A DNA stretch of 64,000 nucleotides from positions 8,141,533 through 8,205,532 of the forward strand of contig NC_135170.1 of NCBI RefSeq assembly GCF_041146795.1, read 5' to 3'. Within the stretch, counting starts at the first letter, position 1, and each line of letters begins with the position of its first letter. Position numbers and translations under genes: made by a program. This DNA is from Maylandia zebra. Taxonomy: Eukaryota; Chordata; Actinopteri; Cichliformes; Cichlidae. The notes beneath the pieces were generated by a model. The model had not been told where the DNA came from and searched no databases. It saw nothing but the letters and a program-made list of their open reading frames with translations. Positions 1 to 10,084 of this stretch are shown piece after piece.

Positions 1-789
1 ATTTTTATATTGCTATGCATTATAAATAAAGGATTACTTATTACTATTAAAGGTCTGCATTTGTAATTGTTGGTATTATTTATAAAATATGCGCTCTTAA
101 GTTTTTTGCTCCATAAAACGATACCTGTCACTTTTTGGACATAGAGTATCAGCTGTTGAGAATCCTGGCTCATACAAAATAGAAGTAAAAGGTTTCAACA
201 TCCAGCCTTTTTATGATTAAATACAAAGTGTAATAACAGAGTTATTGGGGTGTGATTTTGTTAATAGTTAGTCTTAAGTATAAGTTTAATAGTAATGAGT
301 AAGAAAATATAGCTAGAATAATGGAATGAGACTAACACCTGACCTCACACTGAGATTTGGTATGAAGTGGCATGTTTGTGCTAATGCTGACATTGGGGCT
401 CAGAGTTCCTCTGTGTGTATATATTTGTGAACGTTAACTTGGCTAATGTCCAAGGGTTTGACTGCTTTCCTGTTGGATTGTATCACAAAGAACAGGGATA
501 AGAGCACCAGTGGCCGTGCACACCCTCATCTCTCTCCTTCACCCGATCATTAGTGTTGGAAACCGGCATTAGCTCAGAGTAGATTAGACTTCAGTATAGT
601 GCAAGTGATTTGATTTTATGATTATTTGATTCAGTTTTTTCTGTGTTCAAGCTCAATTACTTTAATAAAATATGTTGAATTCAAACAAATAAATAAACAA
701 ATAAACTGTGGACATTACCCTTTTAAACCTTTCTGAAACAAGACAGGTAAAAACCAGTGTATAAAAGTTTACATAGGTATAAATAGCTC
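1..789. other. No gene seen; AT-rich non-coding DNA
   Basis: I see no plausible coding exon, RNA gene or structured repeat here. The sequence is AT-rich with short A and T runs. Confidence 0.5.
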
Positions 790-1101
790 TAACACTTTAC
801 TCCAGCCTGGCGTCCACACATGTGGACATCACATTTTGGGTTATTTAGACCAAAATACTAAATCTTGATCAACAAGTGCCTGATATACAGTTATGAGGAC
901 ATTATACTGCAACTGTTCTATCGAAATTTCAAATTAATGTCCTCATATGTGGCTCTCATTTTTCTCAGAAACAAAAATTAGGTAAAAAAAACAAAACCTG
1001 GTAATTCTTTCTTTTTACATTCATCGGGTTCCAATCGGCCCAAATATCAAAGAGAAATTAAAAATGCATGCCATGGAAGATTTCGGGTCTTAGGGGGTTA
1101 A
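790..1101 (-). repeat. MITE, copy A of a TTAA-flanked family
   Basis: This stretch is the inverted counterpart of a repeat at about 18476-18739. Both contain the segments ATGGAAGA(G/T)TTCGG, CCAAATATCAAAGAGAAATT, a 'gtcctca...' block and CCCAAAATGTGATGT in matching order, in opposite orientation. The right edge runs GGGTCTTAGGGGGTTAA. The TTAA at the edge suits piggyBac-type target duplication, but the left edge is diverged. It has no ORF and was presumably mobilised in trans. Confidence 0.55.
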
Positions 1102-1633
1102 AATGACCAGACCCCTCCGGCCTGTTTTCCAGGCCACTAAATTAAACCCAGTCAATTACCAATTGAACAGAATAAAAACCTACGAGGTCCACTAATAGTC
1201 CAAAAGTCCAAATCTTTAATAGAAAAGACAGGCAGAACTCAAACAAACAATAATCCAAACGAGGAGCATATATACACACTGGAAAGTAAATAATTATAAG
1301 TTATTAAATCAGACTAATTAAATACAGTAAAACTAATAAGGGAAGACGAACACACGGGAAATAAAAATAACAGTGTAAACATACCAAAACTCAAAATAAA
1401 ACAGGAAAGCTACTACAAACCGAGTGTGACACAATTACATTCATATTGAAACATATGTGATAATTTTCTTTCTTTGTAGCATTTTTAAGATATGTGTTAG
1501 AACAGTCATTATGCTGTTTGGATTAGGAACCAATCATTTTTGCCAAATAGTTAACACAAACTTAGAACAACAATGAACAATTTTCAAGATTCTGATTTAC
1601 AGAACAAACAAAAGTCACAAAAGGTTTCATTAT
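1102..1633. other. No gene recognised
   Basis: This is AT-rich non-coding sequence lying 3' of the minus-strand peptidase/AP-2-like gene, so it may include its 3' UTR. I found no convincing repeat boundary. Confidence 0.4.
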
Positions 1634-2827
1634 TTAAGAGACAAGATCAAGTTTTTCACACAGGAATGAAATGACAGAATCCAGTGCAGCGGGGCCAAAG
1701 GTGTGTGTCAGCAAACTGAAGGTTGAGGAATCAGTCAGTTCATGTTTAAGATTGTGTTGGATTTTGAGAAGAGTCTGTCTGTTATTAGAAAGTAAGATTA
1801 ACAATGTTACACCAATAACCCAAATAAGATAAGATAAGATAACCTTTATTAGTCCCACACGTGGGAAATTACAAATACGGGGAAATGACAAATAATACCA
1901 AAAAAGATAGAACTTTCATATTGTTTTACTAACTTACTTTGTCATATCAGCACTTGAATGGTCGATGCCTTTACAGACCATGTCTGTTGTGACATCGCAG
2001 GCCAATCTTCCGGCAAACCCGAGGGCTAGCTCCCCAGCCTCCTCTTCACTCAGAACACTAAACACTGTTACTTTAGTTTTGGCCTTCTTAGGCCTGTCAA
2101 GAATCATTGCGGGCAGTTTGGCTTTACGGCCCTAAAAAAGAAAAAGTGCAAACACCAAAAGAGCAGAGAGAGACACACACACGCGCACAAAGTTAAATGC
2201 TTTTGTTTACATGGTGTAATTGTGTATATGTTGCAGCAAATGCACAATTTCCAGCCACATTGTCACTTCATTGATACGAGTAACCCGGATTTATTTCAGG
2301 TGACATCAAAATCACGAAATGTATACCTACCCCAATCAAACCTCTGAAAACATGAACTGACATGTTCTCTGCGTTGATTCTGCGCTTGATCTCGTCTTCT
2401 GTTATTGTGTAGGTTTTCTTTTTTGAGCTTGGTACAGATAAGCGACCATGCACTCTGTAAACTGTACTAGTTCCTTCTGAATCAGTTTGGAATTCTGTAT
2501 CTGCATCGATCCTGTCAACATCATCAGCAGCAGCATTACCTGTACTCAAACTTGTGCCGTATACTTCTGCTTCTTTTTCGTTGTCTTCAGTCTGTGTACC
2601 TTCATCTCTTTCAGTCTGTGTACCTTCATCTCTGACTGTCAGTCTTCCTATCTCACTGTTACTTGTCGATTTGCTGCAGATATTCTCTCCCTTAGGAACT
2701 TTTCCTTTGTCATTCGCTGCCTGATGCTTTCCCTGATGACATTCTTCACTGGCTACTTCTATTGCTCCTCCTGTATAGCCACCCACTATGCTGCACAACT
2801 CCTTTCCCTCTGCTGTGCTGCACTGTG
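1634..2827 (-). CDS. Exons 9-11: acidic linker and AP-2-like C-terminal domain
   Basis: Exon 9 (2827-2331, 165 codons) is a charged linker. It contains a tandem pair of DEGTQTE motifs, which resemble dynein-light-chain LC8 'TQT' anchors. It ends with TEDEIKRRINAENMS...FRGLIG. Exon 10 (2131-1938) includes KVTVFSVLSEEEAGELALGF. Exon 11 (1778-1634) ends with SLLTHTFGPAALDSVISFL and a stop. The spacing of E(I/V)xRR(I/L), VTxxSxLxExEAxxLAxxF and LxxHxFGxxA follows the TFAP2 helix-span-helix region as I know it. The exon 9/10 boundary falls near where TFAP2 genes are also split. This is recognition by eye, not a search. Confidence 0.6.
1827..1880 (-). repeat. 3'-terminal LINE scrap with GATAA tail
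   Basis: On the minus strand this reads CACGTGTGGGACTAATAAAGG followed by TTATC repeats, the shape of a LINE 3' end. It lies in the last intron of the peptidase/AP-2-like gene. Confidence 0.5.
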
Positions 2828-3048
2828 CTGTTACATAAAGAAGAATGATATAAACAGCACTATATCAATTTAATTGTGAAGAGAAATCCCCACAATACGA
2901 CACAGTTATGTCTAAAATAGTTTTGTGTAAAAACTGGATCTTGAAACGTCCACTTTAATTACACAGTCCTGGTGTGCAAAGGCAAAATTACGAAAAAAAA
3001 TTTCACTTTAAACATTTTTGGACATTGTTTAGTTATATTGTGACTTAC

Positions 3049-3469
3049 TCTCACAGAAGATACAGATGCCACAAACAGACTTTGAACAACGCATGTGCTT
3101 GTATGCACCACATTTCTGGCACTGCACCTGTGAATTAAAAAAAAAAGAAGAAGAAGAAATAAACAAACAAAAAACAAATGAACAAAGTCCATTAAATAAA
3201 CAATCTATATGGCTAAGGACATGTCATAGTGTACCCGGTCTTTGGCTGCAATCACACACCAGCACTGACTGCACTTCCTAGTTCGATCTGCAAAATATAA
3301 TTTGTTTCAGTACAAGTTACATTTTCCAATGTTAGAGAAAAAGAAGGCAGCTAATTTTATCTTTACCTATTGAGGAAAATAAGTAGTGGCAAAGTCGGGA
3401 CCTGAGCTTTGTGATTTCAGTGTTGTACTCCTCCACTTGTGTTTTACCGTCAATGAGAGATTGGGCAAA
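3049..3469 (-). CDS. Exons 6-8: end of peptidase domain and Cys-rich zinc-finger-like module
   Basis: Exon 6 (3469-3367) reads FAQSLIDGKTQVEEYN, the helix that follows the catalytic Cys in C48 proteins. Exons 7 (3287-3235) and 8 (3127-3049) together encode a compact run of eight cysteines and a histidine: RKCSQCWCVIAAKDR followed by QCQKCGAYKHMRCSKS and VCGICIFCE. Spacing suggests a treble-clef or PHD/RING-like zinc module; I do not recognise the exact family. Donors are GTAAAG, GTACAC and GTAAGT. Confidence 0.65.
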
Positions 3470-3718
3470 CTAATAATTGACGAAGAAAAAAAAAAAAAAA
3501 AGAACAAAAAGAATTAGATTAACAAAGAAATGTTTGTTTGTTTTTAACCCCGCCCAAGAAAAAAAAAAACAGAGCAACCAAAGCAAAGCATTACTGCTGA
3601 AATGGTTCAATCTACAAAAAAAATTGAGATTTTACCATCCTGCCTCTAAGGCTTTAAAAACTGAATAGGCAAAAATGTAAACATTACTTATATAGGTTAA
3701 AGCTATAGTTTTCAGTAC

Positions 3719-3780
3719 CATTATGACATGCACTCCACATGAGTTCCCATCCTGTTGGTGTGGGTGGCTCACATGTGACA
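3719..3780 (-). CDS. 3' part of exon 5, catalytic Cys box (5' part at 8060-8020)
   Basis: The two pieces of this 103-nt exon lie on either side of the retrotransposon. The 5' piece is 8060-8020, after acceptor CTCTCAG. The 3' piece is 3780-3719, ending at a GTACTG donor. The 3' piece encodes HQQDGNSCGVHVIM. This matches the C48 pattern of a Gln about six residues before the nucleophile Cys and Gly-Val after it (Cys about residue 183). The break lies 14-15 codons upstream of that Cys. The exon only makes sense as one unit: both halves share the duplicated target AGGTC, and removing one copy restores the frame. Confidence 0.72.
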
Positions 3781-3785
3781 AGGTC
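3781..3785 (+). repeat. Target-site duplication AGGTC, left copy
   Basis: AGGTC precedes the 5' LTR and is repeated immediately after the 3' LTR at 8020-8024. Five bases is the usual duplication size for Ty3/Gypsy integrases. Confidence 0.9.
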
Positions 3786-3951
3786 TGTGATGTTTACAGA
3801 TGTTTTATTTTGAAAGGTCGAACAGGAAACGAAAAAAATGAACAAGTTAGCGCTGCAGACTGTGTTATCGCTGCAAGCCTGAGAATAAAAGAATGGAACT
3901 GAGAATTACCGAGGGTGTGATCATTAATGTTTGAGGCATGCAAACATTACA
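3786..3951 (+). repeat. 5' LTR (166 bp)
   Basis: It starts TGTGATGTTTACAG and ends AAACATTACA. It contains an AATAAA signal (GAGAATAAAAGAATGG). It is very short for a Gypsy LTR and identical to the 3' LTR. Confidence 0.92.
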
Positions 3952-4027
3952 TTGGCGACGAGAGTAAAGGTTACAACCAAAGCAAGACGAAGAAAGTTGC
4001 CCTACCCGGAGCTTAAGAGACAAGAAC

Positions 4028-5722
4028 ATGGCTGCACACGCTACTCCACTTCCACCCTTCGACACGGAGACCGACCTCGGTTCCGTCGGACCTCGATGGA
4101 CGAAATGGCTTCAGAGGTTTGAAAACTACACCACCGCAATGAATATTACTGGAGATGCAAGATTAAGAGCATTATTGCTGCATGTGGCTGGTGAAAAAGT
4201 GCATGACGTTTACGACACGTTAGCAACAGATGGCGACAAGTACGCAGATACAAAACAGAAATTGTCAGTGTACTTTGCGCCTAAGAAAAACGTGCAGTAT
4301 CAGATTTATCTGTTCAGGAAAGCGGTGCAAGAGTCAGGTGAAACGTTGGACAACTATCACACCAGGCTTAGGATTCTAGCCAAAAACTGTGAGTTTGCAG
4401 ACATGACTGCAGAAATCAAAACACAAATTATCCAAAGCTGTACATCATCACAGCTGCGTAGAAAAGCACTCAGAGAACCTGATTTAACGTTGGATGATCT
4501 ATTAAATCACAGGCGTGCATGTGAGTTGTCTGAATTGCAAGCTACAGGGATGGAAGCTGACAAGACAGCTGCAGTTAATAAAGTACAGCACAAAACAGGA
4601 CGTGATACCACGGCGAGAAACAAATGGACACCCTCATGGCAGCCGAATAACCGCTGTCGAAACTGTGGAGGCAGATATCCTCATGAGCAAGGCTGCCCAG
4701 CCAAAGACAAAATCTGTAATTCTTGTGGCAAATACAATCATTTTGCAAAGCAATGTCGCTCAAAGACAAAAGAGACACATTGTGGAAAGAAGTATAAGAA
4801 AAATCTGCCACCGCAAACGGTTCATCAAGTAACAGATAGCACTGCACATGTGGAGACAGGGCACACATCCAGCAGTGATGACGCCTATGTATATGTGGTG
4901 AACACAGCTAAACATCCTAAACTCCCACATACTGAAATCAGAGTAATGGGCACCCAGATACCGGTGCTAATCGATTCTGGGGCCACTGCTAACTGCTTAA
5001 CTGAAGCTACCTACAACAAACTGACACCACGTCCTACTTTGACGTCTACAGACATCAAGATTTACCCATACCACTCATCTACGTCTCTCCCTGTGTGTGG
5101 TGCATTCAGGTGCAGTGTGGAAAAACAAGACAAAACAGTTAGGTGTTCCTTCTTTGTCATTAAAGGAGGAGGTTTCAATATTTTGAGTTTTGAAACCTCA
5201 AAAGCCTTGGGACTCCTCCATATTGTGACTGCGGTCTCTTCTCAGTCTCAACGTTCTGTTGCAGACAAGCTAGTAGAAAAACACCCAGAACTTTTCCAGG
5301 GAATTGGAAAACTCAAAGATTTTCAAGTGAAACTGCACATAAACACAGATGTAAAATCAACCTGTCAACCACACAGACGTGTTCCTTTTCATTTACGTCA
5401 AAAAGTGGAGGATGAACTTCAGAAATTAGAAGCTGATGACATTATTGAAAAGGTTACAGGACCAACACCGTGGGTTTCACCCATTGTAACACTGCCAAAA
5501 CCAAAGAATCCGAATGACGTACGGATATGTGTGGACATGAGACAAGCAAACACTGCAATCGAACGAGAACGACACGTCACGCCCACGATTGATGATGTAA
5601 TCCATGAGCTGAATGGATCTATGGTGTTCTCAAAACTTGATCTCAGGGCAGGATACCACCAACTTGAATTACACCCCGACAGCCGCTACATTACGACGTT
5701 CACTACTCATCTGGGACTCTGA
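4028..5722 (+). CDS. gag - protease - truncated reverse transcriptase of the Ty3/Gypsy element
   Basis: The 564-residue ORF starts at the first ATG after the candidate primer site. The N-terminal ~190 residues are a retrotransposon-type gag. Next come two CCHC-like knuckles: CRNCGGRYPHEQGC and CNSCGKYNHFAKQC. The aspartic protease motif is VLIDSGATANCL. The N-terminal part of RT follows (DDIIEKVTGPTPWVSPIV, then FSKLDLRAGYHQLEL). The frame ends abruptly after TTHLGL at a TGA. The RT palm with the Y/F-x-DD box and the thumb are absent; roughly 130-150 codons appear lost compared with family length. It encodes the particle and protease, but no functional polymerase. Confidence 0.9.
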   Translation: MAAHATPLPPFDTETDLGSVGPRWTKWLQRFENYTTAMNITGDARLRALLLHVAGEKVHDVYDTLATDGDKYADTKQKLSVYFAPKKNVQYQIYLFRKAVQESGETLDNYHTRLRILAKNCEFADMTAEIKTQIIQSCTSSQLRRKALREPDLTLDDLLNHRRACELSELQATGMEADKTAAVNKVQHKTGRDTTARNKWTPSWQPNNRCRNCGGRYPHEQGCPAKDKICNSCGKYNHFAKQCRSKTKETHCGKKYKKNLPPQTVHQVTDSTAHVETGHTSSSDDAYVYVVNTAKHPKLPHTEIRVMGTQIPVLIDSGATANCLTEATYNKLTPRPTLTSTDIKIYPYHSSTSLPVCGAFRCSVEKQDKTVRCSFFVIKGGGFNILSFETSKALGLLHIVTAVSSQSQRSVADKLVEKHPELFQGIGKLKDFQVKLHINTDVKSTCQPHRRVPFHLRQKVEDELQKLEADDIIEKVTGPTPWVSPIVTLPKPKNPNDVRICVDMRQANTAIERERHVTPTIDDVIHELNGSMVFSKLDLRAGYHQLELHPDSRYITTFTTHLGL

Positions 5723-7685
5723 GCCACTGCGCAGGCTCACGCACAAGGACACCCCTTGGACATGGGGTCAAGACCAAGAAACTGCGTTGCAGGCACTCAA
5801 GGTCAGTCTCACAAGCGACACGACGATGTCCTACTTCTATCCCAGCAGACAGACTGAACTGATAGTTGATGCTAGTCCAGTAGGACTGGGTGCCATTCTC
5901 TGTCAAAAAGATGAAAAGGGGATGAAACACATTATTGCATACGCAAGCAGAGCACTGAGTGATGTGGAAACGAGATACTCGCAGACAGAGAAAGAAGCAC
6001 TCGCCATTGTGTGGAGTTGCGAACATTTCCATTTGTATGTTTATGGACATCCATTCACACTGGTGACCGATCACAAGGCACTCGAAATCATCTGGAATAA
6101 CCCAAGATCAAAACCACCTGCCAGAATAGAAAGCTGGGGACTGAGACTTCAGCCATATAACTTCAGAGTGGAATACAGAAAAGGTGCTGATAATCCAGCT
6201 GACTTTATGTCACGTCACCCAGTGCCAACACAGGAGAATGAAAGTGCTCGTGCATGTAAGGTTGCAGAAGAGTATGTCAATTTCTTCTCTTATCACTCCA
6301 CCCCAAAAGCCATGACACTTCACGAGATAAAAACAGAGACTCTGAAAGACCAGGTTCTGCAGGAAGTCATCGGTCACATCAGAAACAACACGTGGCATCT
6401 AACAGATAAATCCCAGCATGCTGACATGTTGAAATCATTCAAACATGTTCAAAGTGAACTAACAGTAGCCGACTCATCTGACTTCATCCTCAGAGGCACG
6501 AGGATAGTCATTCCAACTATCCTACAAGAAAGAGCAATACAGCTGGCACACGAAGGGCACCAGGGTATCGTCAAGACCAAAGCGCTGCTACGTACCAAAG
6601 TATGGTTCCCAGAGATCGATCGGAAAGCAGAATCTGCAGTTCAAAACTGTCTGCCATGCCAAGCTAGCACACCTGTCACACACACTGACCCTCTGCAGAT
6701 GTCACCATTACCGGAAACGCCCTGGCACAGTGTCAGTGCAGACTTTTATGGACCACTCCCTACGGGGGAATACCTGCTCGTCATCACAGACGAGTATTCT
6801 CGCTATCCAGTCGTTGAAAGTGTACGCTCAACATCAGCATCTTCTGTTATCCCAGTAATTGACAAAGTGTTCTCCATGTTTGGGATCCCAAGGACAGTAA
6901 AAACTGACAATGGTCCTCCTTTTAACAGTGAGGCTTTCTCACAGTTTGCAGACTACCTAGGATTCCATCATCGCAAAATCACACCTTGTTGGCCTCAGGC
7001 GAATGCCATTGCTGAGAGATTCATGAGAACCCTAGGTAAAGCACTGAGAGTTGCCGAGACGCAGGGCACACCATGGAAACAGCAGCTAAACATCTTTCTT
7101 CGTGAGTACAGATCTACACCTCATAGCACAACAGCGAGTTCACCAGCTGAAATACTGTTTCAACGCCAGCTATACACCAAGCTCCCTTTCGTTAACACCA
7201 CTCCACGAAAGTGTTCAGATGCTGAAGTGAGAGCAAGGGATGATAGTGCAAAGATCAAGATGAAGGTGATCGCAGATGCAACTCGTCACGCCAGACCACA
7301 CTCACTAAGTCCGGGTGACACAGTGCTGCATCGCCAACCCAAGCACAACAAATTATCCACACCATACAATGCAAAACCCTACAAAGTGACTAAGGTTAAG
7401 GGTTCTGAAATTACAGCTACACGGGATGGACACTCAATTGTCAGGAATGCCTCATTCTTCAAGAAAATCAGACATGGACTTGAAGATGCCCCACCTGGAC
7501 GGCATGTCGACCCCGCCTTAACAGACAAGCCCAGATACCCAGTCAGATCAAACAGACGCGCACCTATGCATCTGTCTGATTACATCAGATCTAAGACTAA
7601 AAGTTACGCTGCGTGTAACATGTTTGTTGTTCCTGAATCTAACACTGTGACCAGTATTATAGTGTTGAATGTTGATAGTGTTTAG
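5712..7685 (+). CDS. RNase H - integrase segment of the Ty3/Gypsy element
   Basis: The coding part begins just after the deletion joint near 5712, in a different frame from the gag-RT ORF. The open frame extends upstream to 5613, but that part is not real coding sequence. RNase H motifs include LIVDASPVGLGAIL and LVTDHKALEIIW. The integrase has an HHCC zinc-binding domain (HEGHQGIVKTKALL...CLPCQ) and a DDE core (SADFYGPLP, KTDNGPPFNS, then the Glu in ANAIAERFMR). A chromodomain is not obvious. It ends at TAG 7685, with no envelope-like ORF before the polypurine tract. The frame change means a joined Pol product cannot be made from this copy without frameshifting. Confidence 0.88.
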   Translation, partial: WDSEPLRRLTHKDTPWTWGQDQETALQALKVSLTSDTTMSYFYPSRQTELIVDASPVGLGAILCQKDEKGMKHIIAYASRALSDVETRYSQTEKEALAIVWSCEHFHLYVYGHPFTLVTDHKALEIIWNNPRSKPPARIESWGLRLQPYNFRVEYRKGADNPADFMSRHPVPTQENESARACKVAEEYVNFFSYHSTPKAMTLHEIKTETLKDQVLQEVIGHIRNNTWHLTDKSQHADMLKSFKHVQSELTVADSSDFILRGTRIVIPTILQERAIQLAHEGHQGIVKTKALLRTKVWFPEIDRKAESAVQNCLPCQASTPVTHTDPLQMSPLPETPWHSVSADFYGPLPTGEYLLVITDEYSRYPVVESVRSTSASSVIPVIDKVFSMFGIPRTVKTDNGPPFNSEAFSQFADYLGFHHRKITPCWPQANAIAERFMRTLGKALRVAETQGTPWKQQLNIFLREYRSTPHSTTASSPAEILFQRQLYTKLPFVNTTPRKCSDAEVRARDDSAKIKMKVIADATRHARPHSLSPGDTVLHRQPKHNKLSTPYNAKPYKVTKVKGSEITATRDGHSIVRNASFFKKIRHGLEDAPPGRHVDPALTDKPRYPVRSNRRAPMHLSDYIRSKTKSYAACNMFVVPESNTVTSIIVLNVDSV

Positions 7686-7853
7686 TCACAGATCTGTGCA
7701 AACGCAGTGCTGTTTAAGTGATGTTTAGGTGTGGAGAAACTCAAGTAATAAGAACGTTCAGTAATTTTATTAGGTGTCGTTGTCATAGGTTCAGATTAAT
7801 AATTCACCTCGCTGAATATATAAGTTTGGTTAAAAAAAAAAAAAGGAGGTGAT

Positions 7854-8019
7854 TGTGATGTTTACAGATGTTTTATTTTGAAAGGTCGAACAGGAAACGA
7901 AAAAAATGAACAAGTTAGCGCTGCAGACTGTGTTATCGCTGCAAGCCTGAGAATAAAAGAATGGAACTGAGAATTACCGAGGGTGTGATCATTAATGTTT
8001 GAGGCATGCAAACATTACA
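7854..8019 (+). repeat. 3' LTR (166 bp)
   Basis: It is identical to the 5' LTR. It directly follows the polypurine tract and is followed by the second AGGTC target copy at 8020-8024. Confidence 0.92.
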
Positions 8020-8172
8020 AGGTCCACTCTCCAGCGCAGCCTCTTGCTGAAGCAAATGAGCTGAGAGATCGCAGTTATTACAAATAAAAAGCATATAGAG
8101 AAATCAATAACCACGTTCGGTAATGATTTCAATTAAATTAAATATGTTATGTTAAATATGTTAATTAATTAC

Positions 8173-10065
8173 CTCCAGTTTTTCAACACCGCACTTTTTC
8201 TGACCTCCGACTCGCCAAATGAATTCATATAGACTATGGTCCTCTTGGGTATGTCACAAAACTGTTTTGTAAAAAGATGGATATGGTAGGCTTGGGCCTT
8301 GAGCTTTCCTAATGAGGGACACTGAAAAGTATCATGCACTAGAGAGAGTGCAAAATCTGTGCAACTTACAAACAAGGTCCAGTGGCTGCCGTTTTCCAGA
8401 CAGGCTCCAATCAATTTCTCATACATCTGAAAGATGTTTTTCTGGAAATAAAAATAATGTGACAAGTATGTTTTTCTGTCAAGAATGACACTGCAAAACT
8501 GCAAAAGCTTGTCAGGTGAGACTTGTAATTAATTCTGCAGATACACAAACATATAGAAAGTGTCATTTTTGGTTTACATTAATTAATTTCTATAGTGTGT
8601 ACAAAACAAATCAAGACCACAGACTCAACACGCACCACTCAATTTTTGGTGTTCTTTATCTGTCATGGTCCTGGGCCATGTTGGCCCAGTATTCTTAGTT
8701 TTCTTGTATGTTTGTATTTTGTTCCCTATTTAGGCCATGTTTCCTGAGTTGCCCTGTTGTGTTGTTCCCTAAGTGTTTTCCCTTCGTGGCTTTTACCCCC
8801 TGTGTGCCCCTCTGTGTATCTGTGAGCCCTCGTCTCTCCTTATGTTTTATTCCATGTTTCCCCAGCCCGTTATGTCTGTGTTTTCCCCGTGCTCTCTCTC
8901 CTCCTGTCTGAACCTCTGTACTTCCTGTTTGACTCTGCCCGTCTCCCGTCAGTGTTATGTTCACCCCGCCCTGTCTCGTTATGGTTATCTGTGTCAGCTG
9001 TGTTCCCCGTGTGTTCCCACTTTCCTCGTTAACCCTCTGTGTATTTCTGTCTGCGTCTCCCTCTGCTCGGCGTTCGCGTTCTCCCTCATGCTGTGTGTGG
9101 TTCTCCCCGTGTCTTCTGGTATATGTTACAATTAGCTTTTCCCAGTGTAGTTTAGTTTTGTATTGCTTTGGTATCACTGCTTTCGTTTGTCACCTGTCAG
9201 CAATAAAGCTGCATTTTGAGTTTATCCCCTGAGTCCGTGAGTTTGCATTTTGGGTCCTCATCCTGCCTGCCACACAGCGACCACGACATTATCAGTTGGC
9301 CAAGACAGAAATGTTTTAATCTGTGTGCATTGCTTTTGAACAAGTCTTTACACAGAAAAGGTTTCAGAAAGGTATTTTTCAGGTTCTTCTGACAAGGCTT
9401 CAATTTTGGAAAATGCTGTTTGTTTATAGTGGCAACTTATAAACCCTTTGTGATAAGAACATAGTTACCACAGTCCAAGTCATACCTTCAAAAAGTATGC
9501 ACTTTGTGCTCTTGTGGACCCATCCAAAATTTTTCCAGTGATTTGGCTTGGTATTGGATAAATGTGAGGGAAATTCTATAAAAATAACATAAATACACCT
9601 ATGTTTTCAAATACATTACAAAAAACGTAAACATGCTATGTCATTATGATCAAACAAGCTTTTCAACATACCTCACACTGCAAATAGATTAGGCCATCTA
9701 TTACCTTATAAAACAAATAAATAAATACATATAAATAAAAACAGAACTAAGGAATACGATTCATTAAGTAAATTGTACAATAAAGTGTATTTAAAGCAGA
9801 ATTTAACATTAGTTTTATGACAACATAAAAGGATTTTTATGTCAAGAGGTACCTCATCTGAAATGTTAGTCTGGTCAAACAGGGATTTCAAACTTGAAAT
9901 ACCAATAGAGTTTGGTCCAGCTACTCCCACAAGGTAATCTGTGAGAAAGCATATGCTGTAGTCAACAGATATCATTTTCTTTTTGCATGCTGCAACCATC
10001 ATCCATTTCAGTCTTCTAGGAGCTTTGTCTGGTTGTAGTTCTTTTTTCTCCTCCTCTCCCCTCAT
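8173..10065 (-). CDS. Exons 1-4 of the Ulp1-like gene: peptidase N-part with the His box
   Basis: Exon 1 (10065-9853, 71 codons) contains KWMMVAACKKKMISVDYS. Exon 2 (9575-9486) is 30 codons. Exon 3 (8441-8370) ends in GSHWTLF, the histidine box typical of C48/Ulp1 peptidases (His about residue 121 counting from exon 1). Exon 4 (8261-8173) reads CDIPKRTIVYMNSFGE, which corresponds to the strand carrying the acidic triad residue; here the position is Asn. A 108-bp intron (8369-8262, GTAAGT...CAG) separates exons 3 and 4; reading through it gives a longer open frame but breaks the family pattern. The intron between exons 2 and 3 contains the solo-LTR-like element at 8661-9288. Known: C48 enzymes cleave SUMO-like modifiers or polyproteins. 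Inferred: this is a divergent member. Confidence 0.7.
8661..9288 (+). mobile_element. Solo-LTR-like element, copy 1
   Basis: This 628-bp unit starts TGTCATGGTC and ends GACCACGACA. It has TG...CA ends and an exact 5-bp duplication TTATC at 8656-8660 and 9289-9293. A polyadenylation signal sits near the end (CAGCAATAAAGCTGC). These traits fit a solo LTR. It lies in the intron between exons 2 and 3 of the Ulp1-like gene. Related units occur at 17415-17965 and 29801-30488. Confidence 0.75.
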
Positions 10066-10084
10066 CTATTAATTAAATTGTTTT

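Larger units (their letters stand above)
3786..8019 (+). mobile_element. Ty3/Gypsy-type LTR retrotransposon with internally deleted RT
   Basis: This is a complete element bounded by 166-bp LTRs (3786-3951 and 7854-8019) that are identical base for base, begin TG and end CA. A 5-bp duplication AGGTC flanks it. A candidate primer-binding site starts at 3952 (TTGGCGACGAGAG). A polypurine tract at 7832-7853 (A-run then GGAGGTGAT) abuts the 3' LTR. Internal order is gag, protease, RT, RNase H, integrase, which is the Ty3/Gypsy order. The RT core is missing. The element lies antisense inside exon 5 of the Ulp1-like gene. Identical LTRs imply recent insertion, so mobilisation in trans or a post-insertion deletion are both possible. 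Confidence 0.93.

Noticed and set aside
8169-8504. Reading exons 3 and 4 of the Ulp1-like gene as one uninterrupted 111-codon exon
   Set aside because: The 8369-8262 segment has a GTAAGT donor and CAG acceptor, and removing it brings the HWTLF and VYMNSF strands together as the C48 fold requires.
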